Of a stretch of DNA of 64,000 nucleotides, positions 26,542-35,147 are shown piece by piece; position 1 is the first letter of the stretch; each line of letters starts with the position of its first letter. The translations under genes and the position numbers were made by a program. The notes beneath the pieces are model-generated. The model was not told the origin of the DNA, made no database searches, and was given only the letters and a program-made list of their open reading frames with translations. This DNA is from Arsenicibacter rosenii (GTDB lineage Bacteria > Bacteroidota > Bacteroidia > Cytophagales > Spirosomataceae). The DNA lies in the NCBI RefSeq assembly GCF_001870735.1, contig NZ_MORL01000004.1:376250-440249 (forward strand). The letters are read 5' to 3'.

Positions 26542-29451
26542 ATGCGCCTTCTCCCGCTCATCGTTTTCTCTCTTTTCGCGTTTACAGGCCCCGTCCCGCT
26601 CAACCGGCCAGCTGACACTGCCACTATGGTGACTGCCCCGATGGCCGCCCCGGCTGGTTTGTCTGAGCAACAGTTTCTGCGCCCATCGTCCCAGTACGGC
26701 ATCCGGTGCTGGTGGTGGTGGCTCAATGGCAACGTCACCAAAGAGGTTATCACCCGCGACCTGGAAGCGATGAAAGCCAAGGGCTTCAGCGGAGCCTGTA
26801 TTTTTGATGCGGGTGGTGCCGAACAACGCGGGAACGCCCAGGTACCGGAAGGGCCGTTGTTTGGTAGTCCCGCCTGGCGCGACCTGTACCTGCATGCCGT
26901 TAAAGAAGCTAACCGGCTGGGATTGGTGCTGAGCATGAGTATCCAGAGCGGATGGAACCTCGGCGGGCCGGACATCACGCCCGAAGAGGCGGCCAAGCAG
27001 GTGACGTGGTCGGAGGTGACCGTGAAAGGGCCAATGACTTACCGCGAGACCCTGCCACAACCCAAACTGCACAAAGATCCGTTTTACCGCGACATTGCCG
27101 TTCTGGCCTTTCCGGCTAAACCCACCAAACCAACCGCTATCAAAGACCTGACCGCCAAGTCGGGAACTGTTGAACTGGGCGGTTCTGCCCCTGATACGCG
27201 GTTCCTGCTGAACGATATTCCGGCCACGGCGGGCGAAGAACATGCCACGCTGGGCCAGATGCAGAACCTGACCGCTAAAATGAATGCGCAGGGCATACTT
27301 GAATGGCAGGTACCGGCGGGCGAATGGACCATCATGCGCTTTGGCTATACCTCAACCGATGCCGAAGTCTCCACTTCCAGCGGCAAATGGCAGGGCCGCG
27401 TCATGGACCACATGAGTCGAAAGGTATTTAACCGCTACTGGAACACCCACGTTGATCCGCTGCTGAAACTGATCGGGCCAATGGCCGGCAAAACGCTTCG
27501 TTACCTCCAGACCGATAGCTGGGAAGCAGGCGGCTGCAACTGGACCGACGAGTTTGCGCAGGAGTTTCAGAAACGGCGGGGATACGATATCATCCCCTAC
27601 CTGCCCGTCATTGCCGGTAAGATCATTGAAAACCGCGACGCCAGCAACCGCTTCCTGGCCGACCTTCGCAAAACCATCAGCGACTGCATCGCCGACAACC
27701 ATTACCGCCTGTTCGGCGAACGCGCCCGTCAATACGGCATTGGCCTGCAACCCGAATCAGCAGGGCCACACGCCGGTCCGATCGACGGGATCAAAAATTA
27801 CGGTTTCAGCGAAATCATGATGAGTGAATTCTGGTCACCGTCGCCACACCGCCCGACACCGGTCAACCGCTTTTTCGTGAAACAGGCCGCCAGCGCGGCC
27901 CATATTTACAATAAGCCGCTGGTCGGTGCGGAGTCGTTTACGACCATCGGTCCGCATTGGAACGATGTGATCTGGTCGGCCATGAAGTCGAGCGCGGATC
28001 ATGAATTCTGCGCCGGTCTGAACCTGGTCTACCTCCATACCTTCACCTGCTCGCCGAAAGAGATGGGACTGCCGGGGCAGGAATATTTCGCCGGTACTCA
28101 CTTTAACCCGAACGTTACGTGGTGGGAGTTATCGAACGGCTTCATCGACTACCTCGCCCGTTGTCAGTACATGCTGCAGCAGGGGCAGTCGGTGTCGGAC
28201 GTGCTCTACTATTATGGCGACCACGTACCGAACATTGCCCGCCAGAAAGCGGATGATCCCGCCAAGGCGCTGCCTGAGTTTGATTACGACGTTACCAATG
28301 AAGACCGCTTACTGGCACTTACGGTGAAAAACGGCCGGATTGTGCTGCCGCACGGACTCTCATACCGTGTCCTGGTATTGCCCGATCATCATGTGCTGTC
28401 GCTGGCCGCCCTCGAAAAAGTACAGGCGCTGGTCAACGCCGGTGCGACCGTTATCGGCCCGAAAACTGAACGGATTGTGAGTCAGAGCCATTATCCGGCT
28501 TCGGAAGCGAAACGCAAAGCCATTGCCGACGCGCTTTGGGGCGAATCGCCCGCGGCTGCCGGGCAACGCAAGGTCGGGACGGGCCGGATTGTATGGGGCA
28601 AAACCGCCCGCGAAGTGCTGCTGGCCGACGGCGTTAAACCTGATGTTTTATTCACGGAAGCGGGAACGAATCAGGTGTTTGATTTCATGCACAAAACACT
28701 GGCGACCGAAGACTACTACTTTGTGAGCAGCCAGAATAAAGAAGCCGCCACGGTGACTGCCACCTTCCGGATGGCCGGTAAACTGCCGGAGCTCTGGAAT
28801 CCGGTCACGGGCGAAATCAAACCGGCTAAAGCGTATACACAAGCCAACGGGCAGACCTCGGTAAAGCTGGAATTTGATCCGTATGGGTCCGTTTTTGTGG
28901 TGTTCCGCAAGCCGGTTCCGGCCACACAGCAAGGTACTGCCCCGACCAACTACCTCCGCTACAGCCCTGTGGCGACGCTTTCGGGCAGCTGGCAGGTGCA
29001 GTTTGATCCGAAATGGATCAGCACCGGTCCTTCGGCGGTGACGTTCGACAAACTGGACAGCTGGACCGCCCGGCCGGAAGAAGGCATTAAGTTTTACTCG
29101 GGTAAAGCCGTTTACCGCAAAACCTTTGACGCCCCGAACCTGCCGGCCGGTAACCTGTTTCTGGATCTGGGCGAGGTGCTGGATGTCGGAGTTGCCCGCG
29201 TCCGCCTGAACGGCAAGGACTTAGGCATTGTCTGGGCACCACCGTTTCGGGTTCCAATCAGTGGTTTGGTCAGGCCAACGGGTAATCAGCTTGAGGTAGA
29301 GGTCATTAATACATGGCGCAACCGGCTCGTGGGCGACCGGGGCAAGCCGCAATCCGAACGCCTGACCCAAACCAACGTCACCATCCGCAAGGAATGGGAG
29401 CTGCTGCCTTCCGGTCTGATCGGGCCGGTGCAGGTGATGGCAGGGAAATAA
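26542..29451 (+). CDS. Glycoside hydrolase family 106 (alpha-L-rhamnosidase-like)
   Basis: A 969-residue secreted protein (MRLLPLIVFSLFAFTG signal) of the GH106 family, which removes alpha-L-rhamnose from rhamnogalacturonan and related glycans. Family stretches are RCWWWWLNGNVTKEVITRDLEAMKAKG-like (residues about 50-76), TDSWEAGGCNWTDEF, QPESAGPHAGP and GAESFTTIGPHW. A C-terminal beta-sandwich (about 800-969: LDLGEVLDVGVARVRLNGKDLG) resembles galactose-binding domains. It is the only enzyme next to the SusCD pair. Its start lies 15 bp after the repeat array, so the array would be part of its upstream region or of the polycistronic mRNA. Confidence 0.9.
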   Translation: MRLLPLIVFSLFAFTGPVPLNRPADTATMVTAPMAAPAGLSEQQFLRPSSQYGIRCWWWWLNGNVTKEVITRDLEAMKAKGFSGACIFDAGGAEQRGNAQVPEGPLFGSPAWRDLYLHAVKEANRLGLVLSMSIQSGWNLGGPDITPEEAAKQVTWSEVTVKGPMTYRETLPQPKLHKDPFYRDIAVLAFPAKPTKPTAIKDLTAKSGTVELGGSAPDTRFLLNDIPATAGEEHATLGQMQNLTAKMNAQGILEWQVPAGEWTIMRFGYTSTDAEVSTSSGKWQGRVMDHMSRKVFNRYWNTHVDPLLKLIGPMAGKTLRYLQTDSWEAGGCNWTDEFAQEFQKRRGYDIIPYLPVIAGKIIENRDASNRFLADLRKTISDCIADNHYRLFGERARQYGIGLQPESAGPHAGPIDGIKNYGFSEIMMSEFWSPSPHRPTPVNRFFVKQAASAAHIYNKPLVGAESFTTIGPHWNDVIWSAMKSSADHEFCAGLNLVYLHTFTCSPKEMGLPGQEYFAGTHFNPNVTWWELSNGFIDYLARCQYMLQQGQSVSDVLYYYGDHVPNIARQKADDPAKALPEFDYDVTNEDRLLALTVKNGRIVLPHGLSYRVLVLPDHHVLSLAALEKVQALVNAGATVIGPKTERIVSQSHYPASEAKRKAIADALWGESPAAAGQRKVGTGRIVWGKTAREVLLADGVKPDVLFTEAGTNQVFDFMHKTLATEDYYFVSSQNKEAATVTATFRMAGKLPELWNPVTGEIKPAKAYTQANGQTSVKLEFDPYGSVFVVFRKPVPATQQGTAPTNYLRYSPVATLSGSWQVQFDPKWISTGPSAVTFDKLDSWTARPEEGIKFYSGKAVYRKTFDAPNLPAGNLFLDLGEVLDVGVARVRLNGKDLGIVWAPPFRVPISGLVRPTGNQLEVEVINTWRNRLVGDRGKPQSERLTQTNVTIRKEWELLPSGLIGPVQVMAGK

Positions 29452-29461
29452 GGCTTTTGTA

Positions 29462-29518
29462 GTGGTGGCACGAAAAGGCAGCCCTGTCAGTGGGGCGATC
29501 CGCCGCTCGTGCCACCAC
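29462..29518. terminator. Stem-loop after GH106 gene
   Basis: A 12-bp perfect stem, GTGGTGGCACGA and TCGTGCCACCAC, separated by a 33-nt G/C-rich loop that may fold further; GTTTTCTG follows. It begins 10 bp after the stop. Probably a transcript end, though the long loop is unusual. Confidence 0.5.
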
Positions 29519-29578
29519 AGTTTTCTGTACATTTGCCTGTTTTCCGGTTAATACGAATGCTCATACCGGCTTATCAAC

Positions 29579-30178
29579 GTGAACCTGCAACCGCTGACCG
29601 ACCATTTTGAAAGTTACCTTCCGCTGACAGACAGTGAGAAACAACTGCTGAACGGACGCGTCAGCGAGCGGCACATCCGGCGCCGGCAAAGCATTTTACA
29701 GGAAGGGTTTCCGTGTAAACAATACACGTTTGTGGTTAAGGGTTGTTTCCGGATGTTTGCCGTTGATACCAAAGGGGTGGAACACAATATCCTGTTTGCG
29801 GCAGAGAATGAACGGCCGGAGGGACGGTGGATTGCCGATATCGGCAGCTTTCACGCCGGAACGCCCAGCGGTTTTTTCATCGAAGCCATTGAGCCATCCG
29901 TTATTTTACAGATTGAACAGCAGGATTTATATTTTCTCTATCTGAACATTCCCAAACTCGACCGGATTTTCAAGGTTATTGTCGAAAACAAATTTGTTGA
30001 ACTGCAAAACCGGATACTGCAAACCATTAGTTCAACCGCTCAGGAGCGTTACCTCTCCTTTCTGAAACAGTATCCTGCTTTAGCCCGGCGCTTACCCAAC
30101 GTTCAGATTGCTTCCTATCTGGGCATTACCCCCGAATTCCTGAGTAAAATCCGGAAAGAACTGGCCGCAGCATCTTAA
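29579..30178 (+). CDS. Crp/Fnr family transcriptional regulator
   Basis: A 199-residue one-component regulator. The N-terminal cyclic-nucleotide-binding-like beta-roll (about 15-120: ILQEGFPCKQYTFVVKGCFRMF) lacks an obvious cAMP-binding signature and has no Fnr-type Cys cluster, so the effector is unknown. The C-terminal helix-turn-helix is VQIASYLGITPEFLSKIRKEL (about 175-195), of the usual Bacteroidota type. The start appears to be GTG. It lies upstream of a quinone-oxidoreductase-like gene in the same direction, a common pairing that suggests it controls that gene. Confidence 0.88.
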   Translation: MNLQPLTDHFESYLPLTDSEKQLLNGRVSERHIRRRQSILQEGFPCKQYTFVVKGCFRMFAVDTKGVEHNILFAAENERPEGRWIADIGSFHAGTPSGFFIEAIEPSVILQIEQQDLYFLYLNIPKLDRIFKVIVENKFVELQNRILQTISSTAQERYLSFLKQYPALARRLPNVQIASYLGITPEFLSKIRKELAAAS

Positions 30179-30209
30179 ACCAGGTTAAGGTTATTTCTTA
30201 AGATAGTTT

Positions 30210-30241
30210 ATTGGCCGATCGCTGCCGTCCTGCCAATTTTG
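30210..30241 (+). promoter_or_regulatory. Bacteroidota-type promoter before the MDR oxidoreductase gene
   Basis: ATTG (30210-30213) as -33 box and CAATTTTG (30234-30241, one base off TAnnTTTG) as -7 box, with 20 bp between. The predicted start of transcription would be near 30247, giving a leader of about 55 nt. Confidence 0.4.
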
Positions 30242-30301
30242 CAGCGTTTGCAAAACGATCCGACAATACGTTTTTTTTGAAACCTTAATCAACGATCACA
30301 C

Positions 30302-31270
30302 ATGAAAGCTGCTGTTGTTTATCAGCCCGGTTCACCGGAAGCATTTGTCCTGGAAGACCGGCCGATTCCTGTCCCCGGAGCCGATCAGGTATTAGTCAAC
30401 ATAAAAGCCTTCGGATTAAACCGCTCCGAGTTAATGACCCGGAAAGGCTTATCGCCGATGGTCCGCTTCCCCCGGGTGTTGGGTATTGAGTGCGCCGGTG
30501 AAGTTGTTTATGATCCGTCCGGTACGTTCCCGAAAGGACAACAGGTACTGGCACTGATGGGCGGAATGGGCAGAGATTTTGACGGAAGTTATGCCGAATA
30601 TACCCTGTTAGCCAAACACCTGCTGCACCCTGTCTCCAGCAATCTGCCATGGGAGGTGTTGGGTGCTTTACCGGAGATGTTTCAAACCGCTCATGGCTCG
30701 TTGACTATGACGCTGGCTATTCAGTCGGGGCAAACCCTGCTGATTCGCGGCGGCACTTCGTCGGTCGGGATGCTGGCGACGCAGCTTGCAGCGCAGGCCG
30801 GTCTTACCGTTATTGCGACAACACGCAATCCTGCCAAAGAAACGGCGTTACGGGAAAACGGGGCAACGCATGTGCTGATTGATGACGGGGCGCTAAAGGC
30901 ACCGGTAACCCAATTGGTGCCGGATGGCGTGGACAAGGTACTGGAACTGATTGGCACCAAAACACTCAGAGATTCGCTGACATGCCTGAGACCAGGGGGC
31001 GTTTGCTGCATGAGCGGTATGCTGTCCGAAACCTGGTCAGTGCCTGATTTTGCACCCATGGAGTTTATTCCGCCAATGACCTACCTCTCCGTATACGACA
31101 GCGGTCAGCTCCGTAGTACGACAGAAGCCTTTCAGCAGTTTATCAATCAGGTAGAAGCCGGGACGGTAAAGTTGCCAATCAGCAAGGTATTTACACTAGA
31201 TCAGCTTGTTGACGCACACCTTTTTATGGAAAACAACCTCGCCGCCGGAAAACTGGTTGTTCTGACGTAA
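30302..31270 (+). CDS. Zinc-independent MDR oxidoreductase (quinone oxidoreductase-like)
   Basis: A 322-residue medium-chain dehydrogenase/reductase. The N-terminal GroES-like domain (about 1-125: PRVLGIECAGEVV) lacks the structural zinc Cys cluster. The Rossmann domain shows LLIRGGTSSVGMLATQLAA (about 143-161), with the NADPH-binding pattern of quinone oxidoreductases. Cytoplasmic, probably reducing quinones or enones with NADPH. It lies downstream of the Crp/Fnr gene with its own promoter-like sequence between. Confidence 0.88.
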   Translation: MKAAVVYQPGSPEAFVLEDRPIPVPGADQVLVNIKAFGLNRSELMTRKGLSPMVRFPRVLGIECAGEVVYDPSGTFPKGQQVLALMGGMGRDFDGSYAEYTLLAKHLLHPVSSNLPWEVLGALPEMFQTAHGSLTMTLAIQSGQTLLIRGGTSSVGMLATQLAAQAGLTVIATTRNPAKETALRENGATHVLIDDGALKAPVTQLVPDGVDKVLELIGTKTLRDSLTCLRPGGVCCMSGMLSETWSVPDFAPMEFIPPMTYLSVYDSGQLRSTTEAFQQFINQVEAGTVKLPISKVFTLDQLVDAHLFMENNLAAGKLVVLT

Positions 31271-31307
31271 TACCTTATCTTTCTGACGCTTGATATACAA
31301 TAAACGC

Positions 31308-31979
31308 ATGAAGTATAACTCTTTATTCCGGATTGCCGGCCTGTTATTCTTTTCACCAACCCTGTTTGCGCAGAAAATCCGTCTGGAAACAACCAACCTG
31401 ATACCTAATCAGGCAACGTTTTCATTCGTAGCGTTATCCGGCAAAAAAGCACTGAGAGTGGTGAAAGATTCAACAGTAGAGAAAGTTGACGAACCAACGT
31501 TTATCCGTATCAAGGGTATTACCTTCACCAACGGCACCATTGAGGTAAAAGTCTTAAGCCGGTTACTGAAAACAGCTCCGTCGCTGGCACGTGGATTTAT
31601 CGGGGTTGCCTTCCGGATCAATGACGACAATACCCGTTACGAAAGTATCTACCTCCGCCCGACCAATGCCCGCGCTGATGATCAGGTTAGGCGAAACCAT
31701 AGCATTCAGTATTATTCATACCCTGATTATAAGTTCGATCGTTTGCGAAAAGAGGCTCCCGAGCGCTACGAATCCTATACTGACATGACCCTTAATGCGT
31801 GGATTACCATAAAAATTGTTGTTAAAGGGCAGCAGGCACGGCTCTTTGTAAATGATAGCCAACAACCCTCGTTACTTGTTAATGACCTCAAGCTGGGCAG
31901 TGATGTATCAGGCGGGATTGCCCTTTGGGTCGATGTCGGTACAGAGGGCTATTTTTCAGACCTGACGATTAAAGAGTAA
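31308..31979 (+). CDS. Secreted concanavalin/DUF1080-like protein
   Basis: About 223 residues. A signal peptide (MKYNSLFRIAGLLFFSPTLFAQ) precedes a beta-sandwich resembling laminin-G or family 16/DUF1080 domains: FTNGTIEVKVLSR, RGFIGVAFRINDDNTRYESIY, WITIKIVVKGQQARLFVN, GGIALWVDVGTEGYFSDL. Such domains bind or act on glycans; no catalytic residue can be assigned. The ATG at 31308 gives a clean signal peptide and is preferred to one 18 bp upstream. Stand-alone, with HAD downstream. Confidence 0.7.
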   Translation: MKYNSLFRIAGLLFFSPTLFAQKIRLETTNLIPNQATFSFVALSGKKALRVVKDSTVEKVDEPTFIRIKGITFTNGTIEVKVLSRLLKTAPSLARGFIGVAFRINDDNTRYESIYLRPTNARADDQVRRNHSIQYYSYPDYKFDRLRKEAPERYESYTDMTLNAWITIKIVVKGQQARLFVNDSQQPSLLVNDLKLGSDVSGGIALWVDVGTEGYFSDLTIKE

Positions 31980-32061
31980 TGCCGCTCAGCAATAACTTTG
32001 TGCCACGGCAATCCGATTAAACTAGTGTTACCTCACATCGTACAAACACTAGTTAATCCTT

Positions 32062-32069
32062 TATTTTTG
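32062..32069 (+). promoter_or_regulatory. Bacteroidota -7 box (TATTTTTG) of the HAD gene
   Basis: Full match to TAnnTTTG, followed by GC as is common, 17 bp before the HAD start codon. No clear -33 box. Confidence 0.4.
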
Positions 32070-32085
32070 CAGCCTGCCATACACT

Positions 32086-32793
32086 ATGCATTTTTCAGAC
32101 ATCCGGGTTATCGCGTTTGATGCCGATGACACGCTTTGGGTCAATGAACCCTATTTCCGCGAAGCCGAAGATCAGTTTTGCGGCCTGCTCGAAGACTTCC
32201 TCCCCCATCACGCCATTTCGCAGGAACTGTATAAGGTGCAGCTTCAGAATCTTTCGCTGTATGGCTACGGGATCAAAACCTTTGTCCTGTGTGCTATCGA
32301 AACGATCTGGCAGGTGACCGACGGCAAAGCCAATCCTGTTCTATACAGCAAGGCACTGGAAATCGGCAAGGAGATGATGGCCAAACCCGTCGTTCTGCTT
32401 GATCATGTGCAGCGCGTTCTGGAGGCATTTAAAGATGACTACCGGCTTGTGGTCGCTACCAAAGGTGACCTGATCGATCAGGAACGGAAACTAAAAAAGT
32501 CAGGACTGGCGCATTACTTCCACCACATCGAGATCATGAGTGAGAAAAAAGCACCAGATTATCAGAAGCTCCTGCGCCACCTCGATTGCCGGCCGGAGCA
32601 CTTTCTGATGATTGGCAATACGCTGAAATCTGACGTGCTGCCGGTGCTGGAAATCGGCGGCAGAGCCATTCATATTCCCTACCATACGACCTGGGTTCAC
32701 GAAACGGTGGACCACCTTGTCGAGCACGAAAACATGCTGTCGCTGGAATCGCTGCACGACCTGCTGTCGACCGGTCTGGTTAAAGGGCGTTGA
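32086..32793 (+). CDS. HAD family hydrolase
   Basis: A 235-residue haloacid-dehalogenase-fold phosphatase. Motif I is VIAFDADDTLW (nucleophile Asp11 and Asp13), motif II is in LVVATKGD, motif III lies in the SEKKAPDYQKLL region, and motif IV is FLMIGNTLKSDV. An alpha-helical cap lies between motifs I and II. The substrate is unknown. The last 14 bp overlap the stop end of the convergent TPR gene, so the two transcripts must overlap. Confidence 0.88.
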   Translation: MHFSDIRVIAFDADDTLWVNEPYFREAEDQFCGLLEDFLPHHAISQELYKVQLQNLSLYGYGIKTFVLCAIETIWQVTDGKANPVLYSKALEIGKEMMAKPVVLLDHVQRVLEAFKDDYRLVVATKGDLIDQERKLKKSGLAHYFHHIEIMSEKKAPDYQKLLRHLDCRPEHFLMIGNTLKSDVLPVLEIGGRAIHIPYHTTWVHETVDHLVEHENMLSLESLHDLLSTGLVKGR

Positions 32794-34306
32794 TTGTCTG
32801 CCAGTCGTTTTTGAGCTGCGCGAGCATCGCCAGCTGTTTATCGGCTTCGGCAATGAGTTTGGGATCATCAACCAGATCAGGCACTTCCTGCGCCAGCCGG
32901 GTCATTTTCGCAAATAATGCCTGCTGCTGATCTGCTTCGGGCACCGACACAAACCAGGCGGCTTCAAGGAAATTCAGAATTGTCAATACCCGTTCATACG
33001 GGTACTCGTCTGCTGTCCGGATGTCGAGCGCTTCTTCGTAGTACGACAACGCACGGGTGTAATTATCCGACAGTTTTGCTTCCGGGAAGTTGGTCAGCGC
33101 GTTGGCAAAACTGTTGCAGATACGGGCGTATTCATACGGATGCGTCTCCCGGGTGAAAAACGTCAGCGCCTCCCGGAACGAGCTCATAGACACGGCCGCC
33201 CAAACACTTTTCTTTTTTACCTCATCGGGTATTTCACTGAAAATTACGCCGAGGTGATGGTGGATTTCCGCAAATACGTCCGGCGCATTTTCTTTTGAAA
33301 ACACCCTTAAGGCCTGTTGGTAAGCCTCCATGGCCGCGCGGTAAAACTGCGGATTCCCGTTCTGTGCCCATGTATACAACAGTGTTCCTTTCCGGTACTG
33401 TGCATTGGCCACCAGCTCCGGAATGGCCTCCTCTTCGAGCAGTTGAATAGCGCGGTTCACATAGCCGAGTGCTTCAGAAAAGCTATCAGCGTAGTTGGCA
33501 ATCTGAGCCGCATCGATCAGTAACAAGGCCGCCTGTACGGACTGCTGATTGCGTTCGTAGTATTGCAGCACGTCCCACAACGTTTCTTTAATCTGGCTGA
33601 GCAGGGCCGGATCATAGGGGGCCGTGAGCTGTTTCATCCAGACGCCGTACTGTACATTTTTCAGTTCATACAGGGCATCCTCAGAAACCGCAAACCGGAT
33701 ACAGTCGGCCAGCAGCACTCCGGCTTCGGCCAGTTCGTCGGCATCCAGCAGCAGCGTTGCCCAGTGCTTCCCCGTAAATGCCCGCCATTCGTCATTGGGT
33801 GCCAGATCAAACGCCCGCTCGTAATACCGGCGGATAACGCTGTAATGCACAAAACGGGTCAGCTCGCCGTAATGGCCCAGCACGGCTGCATTGTGCCAGA
33901 AGCGATATTCTTCAAACGGCGAATCAAACGCCTCCGGCTCCTGCGGAAACCCGACGGCAACCCCGTGCTGTATACAGTTCAGCAGGTCAATATCGCGCAG
34001 TAAGGCAGGGTTGCCCGCTGCCTTCTCATACGCGCTTTCGTAATTATTCAGTTTGGTGTAGACGACCGCCAGCAGATTGTCGGGGGTCAGTACCAGGGGA
34101 TAAGCAAGTAAATACGGAGGGGCTTCGTTTCGCCAGTCAATGGGAAGCCGGATTTCATGTTCCTTAACAATCAGATGCCGGGCCGCCTGCTGCTCACCCA
34201 CCTGCAACAAATCGTTGATAAAAACGACCTCATTCAGCCGGTATTCGGCATCGATAAGCTGTTGAACGGGCAGTTTTTCTGCCTGCGGCACAAAAATGGT
34301 AAGCAT
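32780..34306 (-). CDS. TPR-like protein, last gene of the hydrogenase structural operon
   Basis: A 508-residue, mostly helical cytoplasmic protein without signal peptide. Repeats of the tetratricopeptide type are seen from about residue 250 on (ALLLIDAAQIANYADSFSEAL, AMEAYQQALRVFSKENAPDVF, ALSYYEEALDIRTADEYPYERV). The N-terminal 100 residues are not recognised. It is the fifth gene after the hydrogenase small subunit, 14 bp after the 100-residue gene. TPR genes occur in some clusters of high-affinity hydrogenases, where a role in maturation or assembly is suspected; that role here is an inference. Confidence 0.75.
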   Translation of the reverse strand: MLTIFVPQAEKLPVQQLIDAEYRLNEVVFINDLLQVGEQQAARHLIVKEHEIRLPIDWRNEAPPYLLAYPLVLTPDNLLAVVYTKLNNYESAYEKAAGNPALLRDIDLLNCIQHGVAVGFPQEPEAFDSPFEEYRFWHNAAVLGHYGELTRFVHYSVIRRYYERAFDLAPNDEWRAFTGKHWATLLLDADELAEAGVLLADCIRFAVSEDALYELKNVQYGVWMKQLTAPYDPALLSQIKETLWDVLQYYERNQQSVQAALLLIDAAQIANYADSFSEALGYVNRAIQLLEEEAIPELVANAQYRKGTLLYTWAQNGNPQFYRAAMEAYQQALRVFSKENAPDVFAEIHHHLGVIFSEIPDEVKKKSVWAAVSMSSFREALTFFTRETHPYEYARICNSFANALTNFPEAKLSDNYTRALSYYEEALDIRTADEYPYERVLTILNFLEAAWFVSVPEADQQQALFAKMTRLAQEVPDLVDDPKLIAEADKQLAMLAQLKNDWQTINAL

Positions 34307-34320
34307 CGTTTGGTTAAGGG

Positions 34321-34623
34321 TTATAAGCTGATGGCAATAATACCGGTTTCTTTAACCGAATAGGGCAATGCCCGGTCGGCGGCATCCAGATCGTGATCAA
34401 TCAGCAGCTCCCGGACATACAGGGCCTTGTCACCCGCCAGGTTTTTATCTTTCAGCATCATCCATACCGGCTGGTGCAGCTTCTCAAAAAAAGCCTTCGA
34501 TTTGGCGGCCACCAGCAACTGGCTACGCTCCGGATAATAAACCATGTTGATCTGGGGTTCGCCCTGCAAGACGTCCTGAAACAAGGCCGCCGGAATAATC
34601 AGGTGTCCGTTCTTTAATTCCAT
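34321..34623 (-). CDS. Small protein of unknown function in hydrogenase operon
   Basis: 100 residues, not recognised. The N-terminal part (MELKNGHLIIPAALF, then INMVYYPERSQLLVAA) has the rhythm of a swapped-hairpin AbrB/MraZ-like fold, but the resemblance is weak. No Cys or His cluster, no signal, no membrane segment. Its start overlaps the end of the maturation protease gene by 10 bp, indicating translational coupling and a role tied to the hydrogenase. Confidence 0.6.
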   Translation of the reverse strand: MELKNGHLIIPAALFQDVLQGEPQINMVYYPERSQLLVAAKSKAFFEKLHQPVWMMLKDKNLAGDKALYVRELLIDHDLDAADRALPYSVKETGIIAISL

Positions 34624-35084
34624 AACGCTTCCCGGATATACCCGACGACACGGTCACCGGCCTCCTTTACCGGCCCGGAAAGCTCAATGTCCAGCCGTGT
34701 GTTTTCGACCGCAATCAGGTAAACAGTAATATCTTCGGGATACGTCTCACGCAGGATTTTGCGGGCATAACTCAGGGCCTGATCCCATTTCAGGCTGTGC
34801 AGAAACACCATCGGGTCATCAATAATGGCAGCTTCTACCTCAGCAGCAGGCACTTTATACAGGGTTCCGACGGGTTCGCCGGTATTGAGCACCGCATCGA
34901 CAATGATGATCCGTTCGTGGCCCTGCAACTTAAACAGCACCTCAAAAGCGGCCGTCCCCATATCGAATAAACTAACCGACCCGGAAGCGACATTCTCGTT
35001 TTGCAGCTGATCAATCACATAGCACCCGACGGCATCATCCGACCGGACCGGATTCCCAAACCCCATGATGGCGGTACGTTTCAT
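34614..35084 (-). CDS. [NiFe]-hydrogenase maturation endopeptidase (HyaD/HybD/HupD family)
   Basis: A 156-residue cytoplasmic protease that removes the C-terminal tail of the large subunit after nickel insertion. It shows the family core MGFGNPVRSDDAVGCYVIDQL (first Asp of the pair coordinates Ni), FDMGTAAFEVLF and ERIIIVDAV, and a further His (LHSLKW, about residue 97) at a position that could be the third Ni ligand. It follows the large-subunit gene after a 62-bp gap with a hairpin. Its natural substrate here is probably the 15-residue tail after H516 of the large subunit. Confidence 0.92.
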   Translation of the reverse strand: MKRTAIMGFGNPVRSDDAVGCYVIDQLQNENVASGSVSLFDMGTAAFEVLFKLQGHERIIIVDAVLNTGEPVGTLYKVPAAEVEAAIIDDPMVFLHSLKWDQALSYARKILRETYPEDITVYLIAVENTRLDIELSGPVKEAGDRVVGYIREALWN

Positions 35085-35089
35085 TTTTT

Positions 35090-35147
35090 AATGAATGAAC
35101 GAGTGAAAGAGTGATATAAAGTCGCTCTTTCACTCATTCGCTCGTTT
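35090..35147. repeat. Intra-operon hairpin after the hydrogenase large-subunit gene
   Basis: Left arm AATGAACGAGTGAAAGAGTGA (written here in two parts: AATGAACGAG, TGAAAGAGTGA; about 35094-35114), right arm TCGCTCTTTCACTCATTCGC (from 35122) with TCGTTT after it; the core GAGTGAAAGAG pairs perfectly. It sits between hhyL and the protease gene. It could protect the structural-gene mRNA or reduce read-through so that subunits outnumber the protease. Confidence 0.6.

Noticed and set aside
25826-26615. Long open frames on both strands encoding 12-residue periodic peptides
   Set aside because: They exist only because the repeat unit is 36 bp and lacks stops; both strands and several frames are open, the composition is extreme (Ile/Met rich) and they run into the real GH106 gene.
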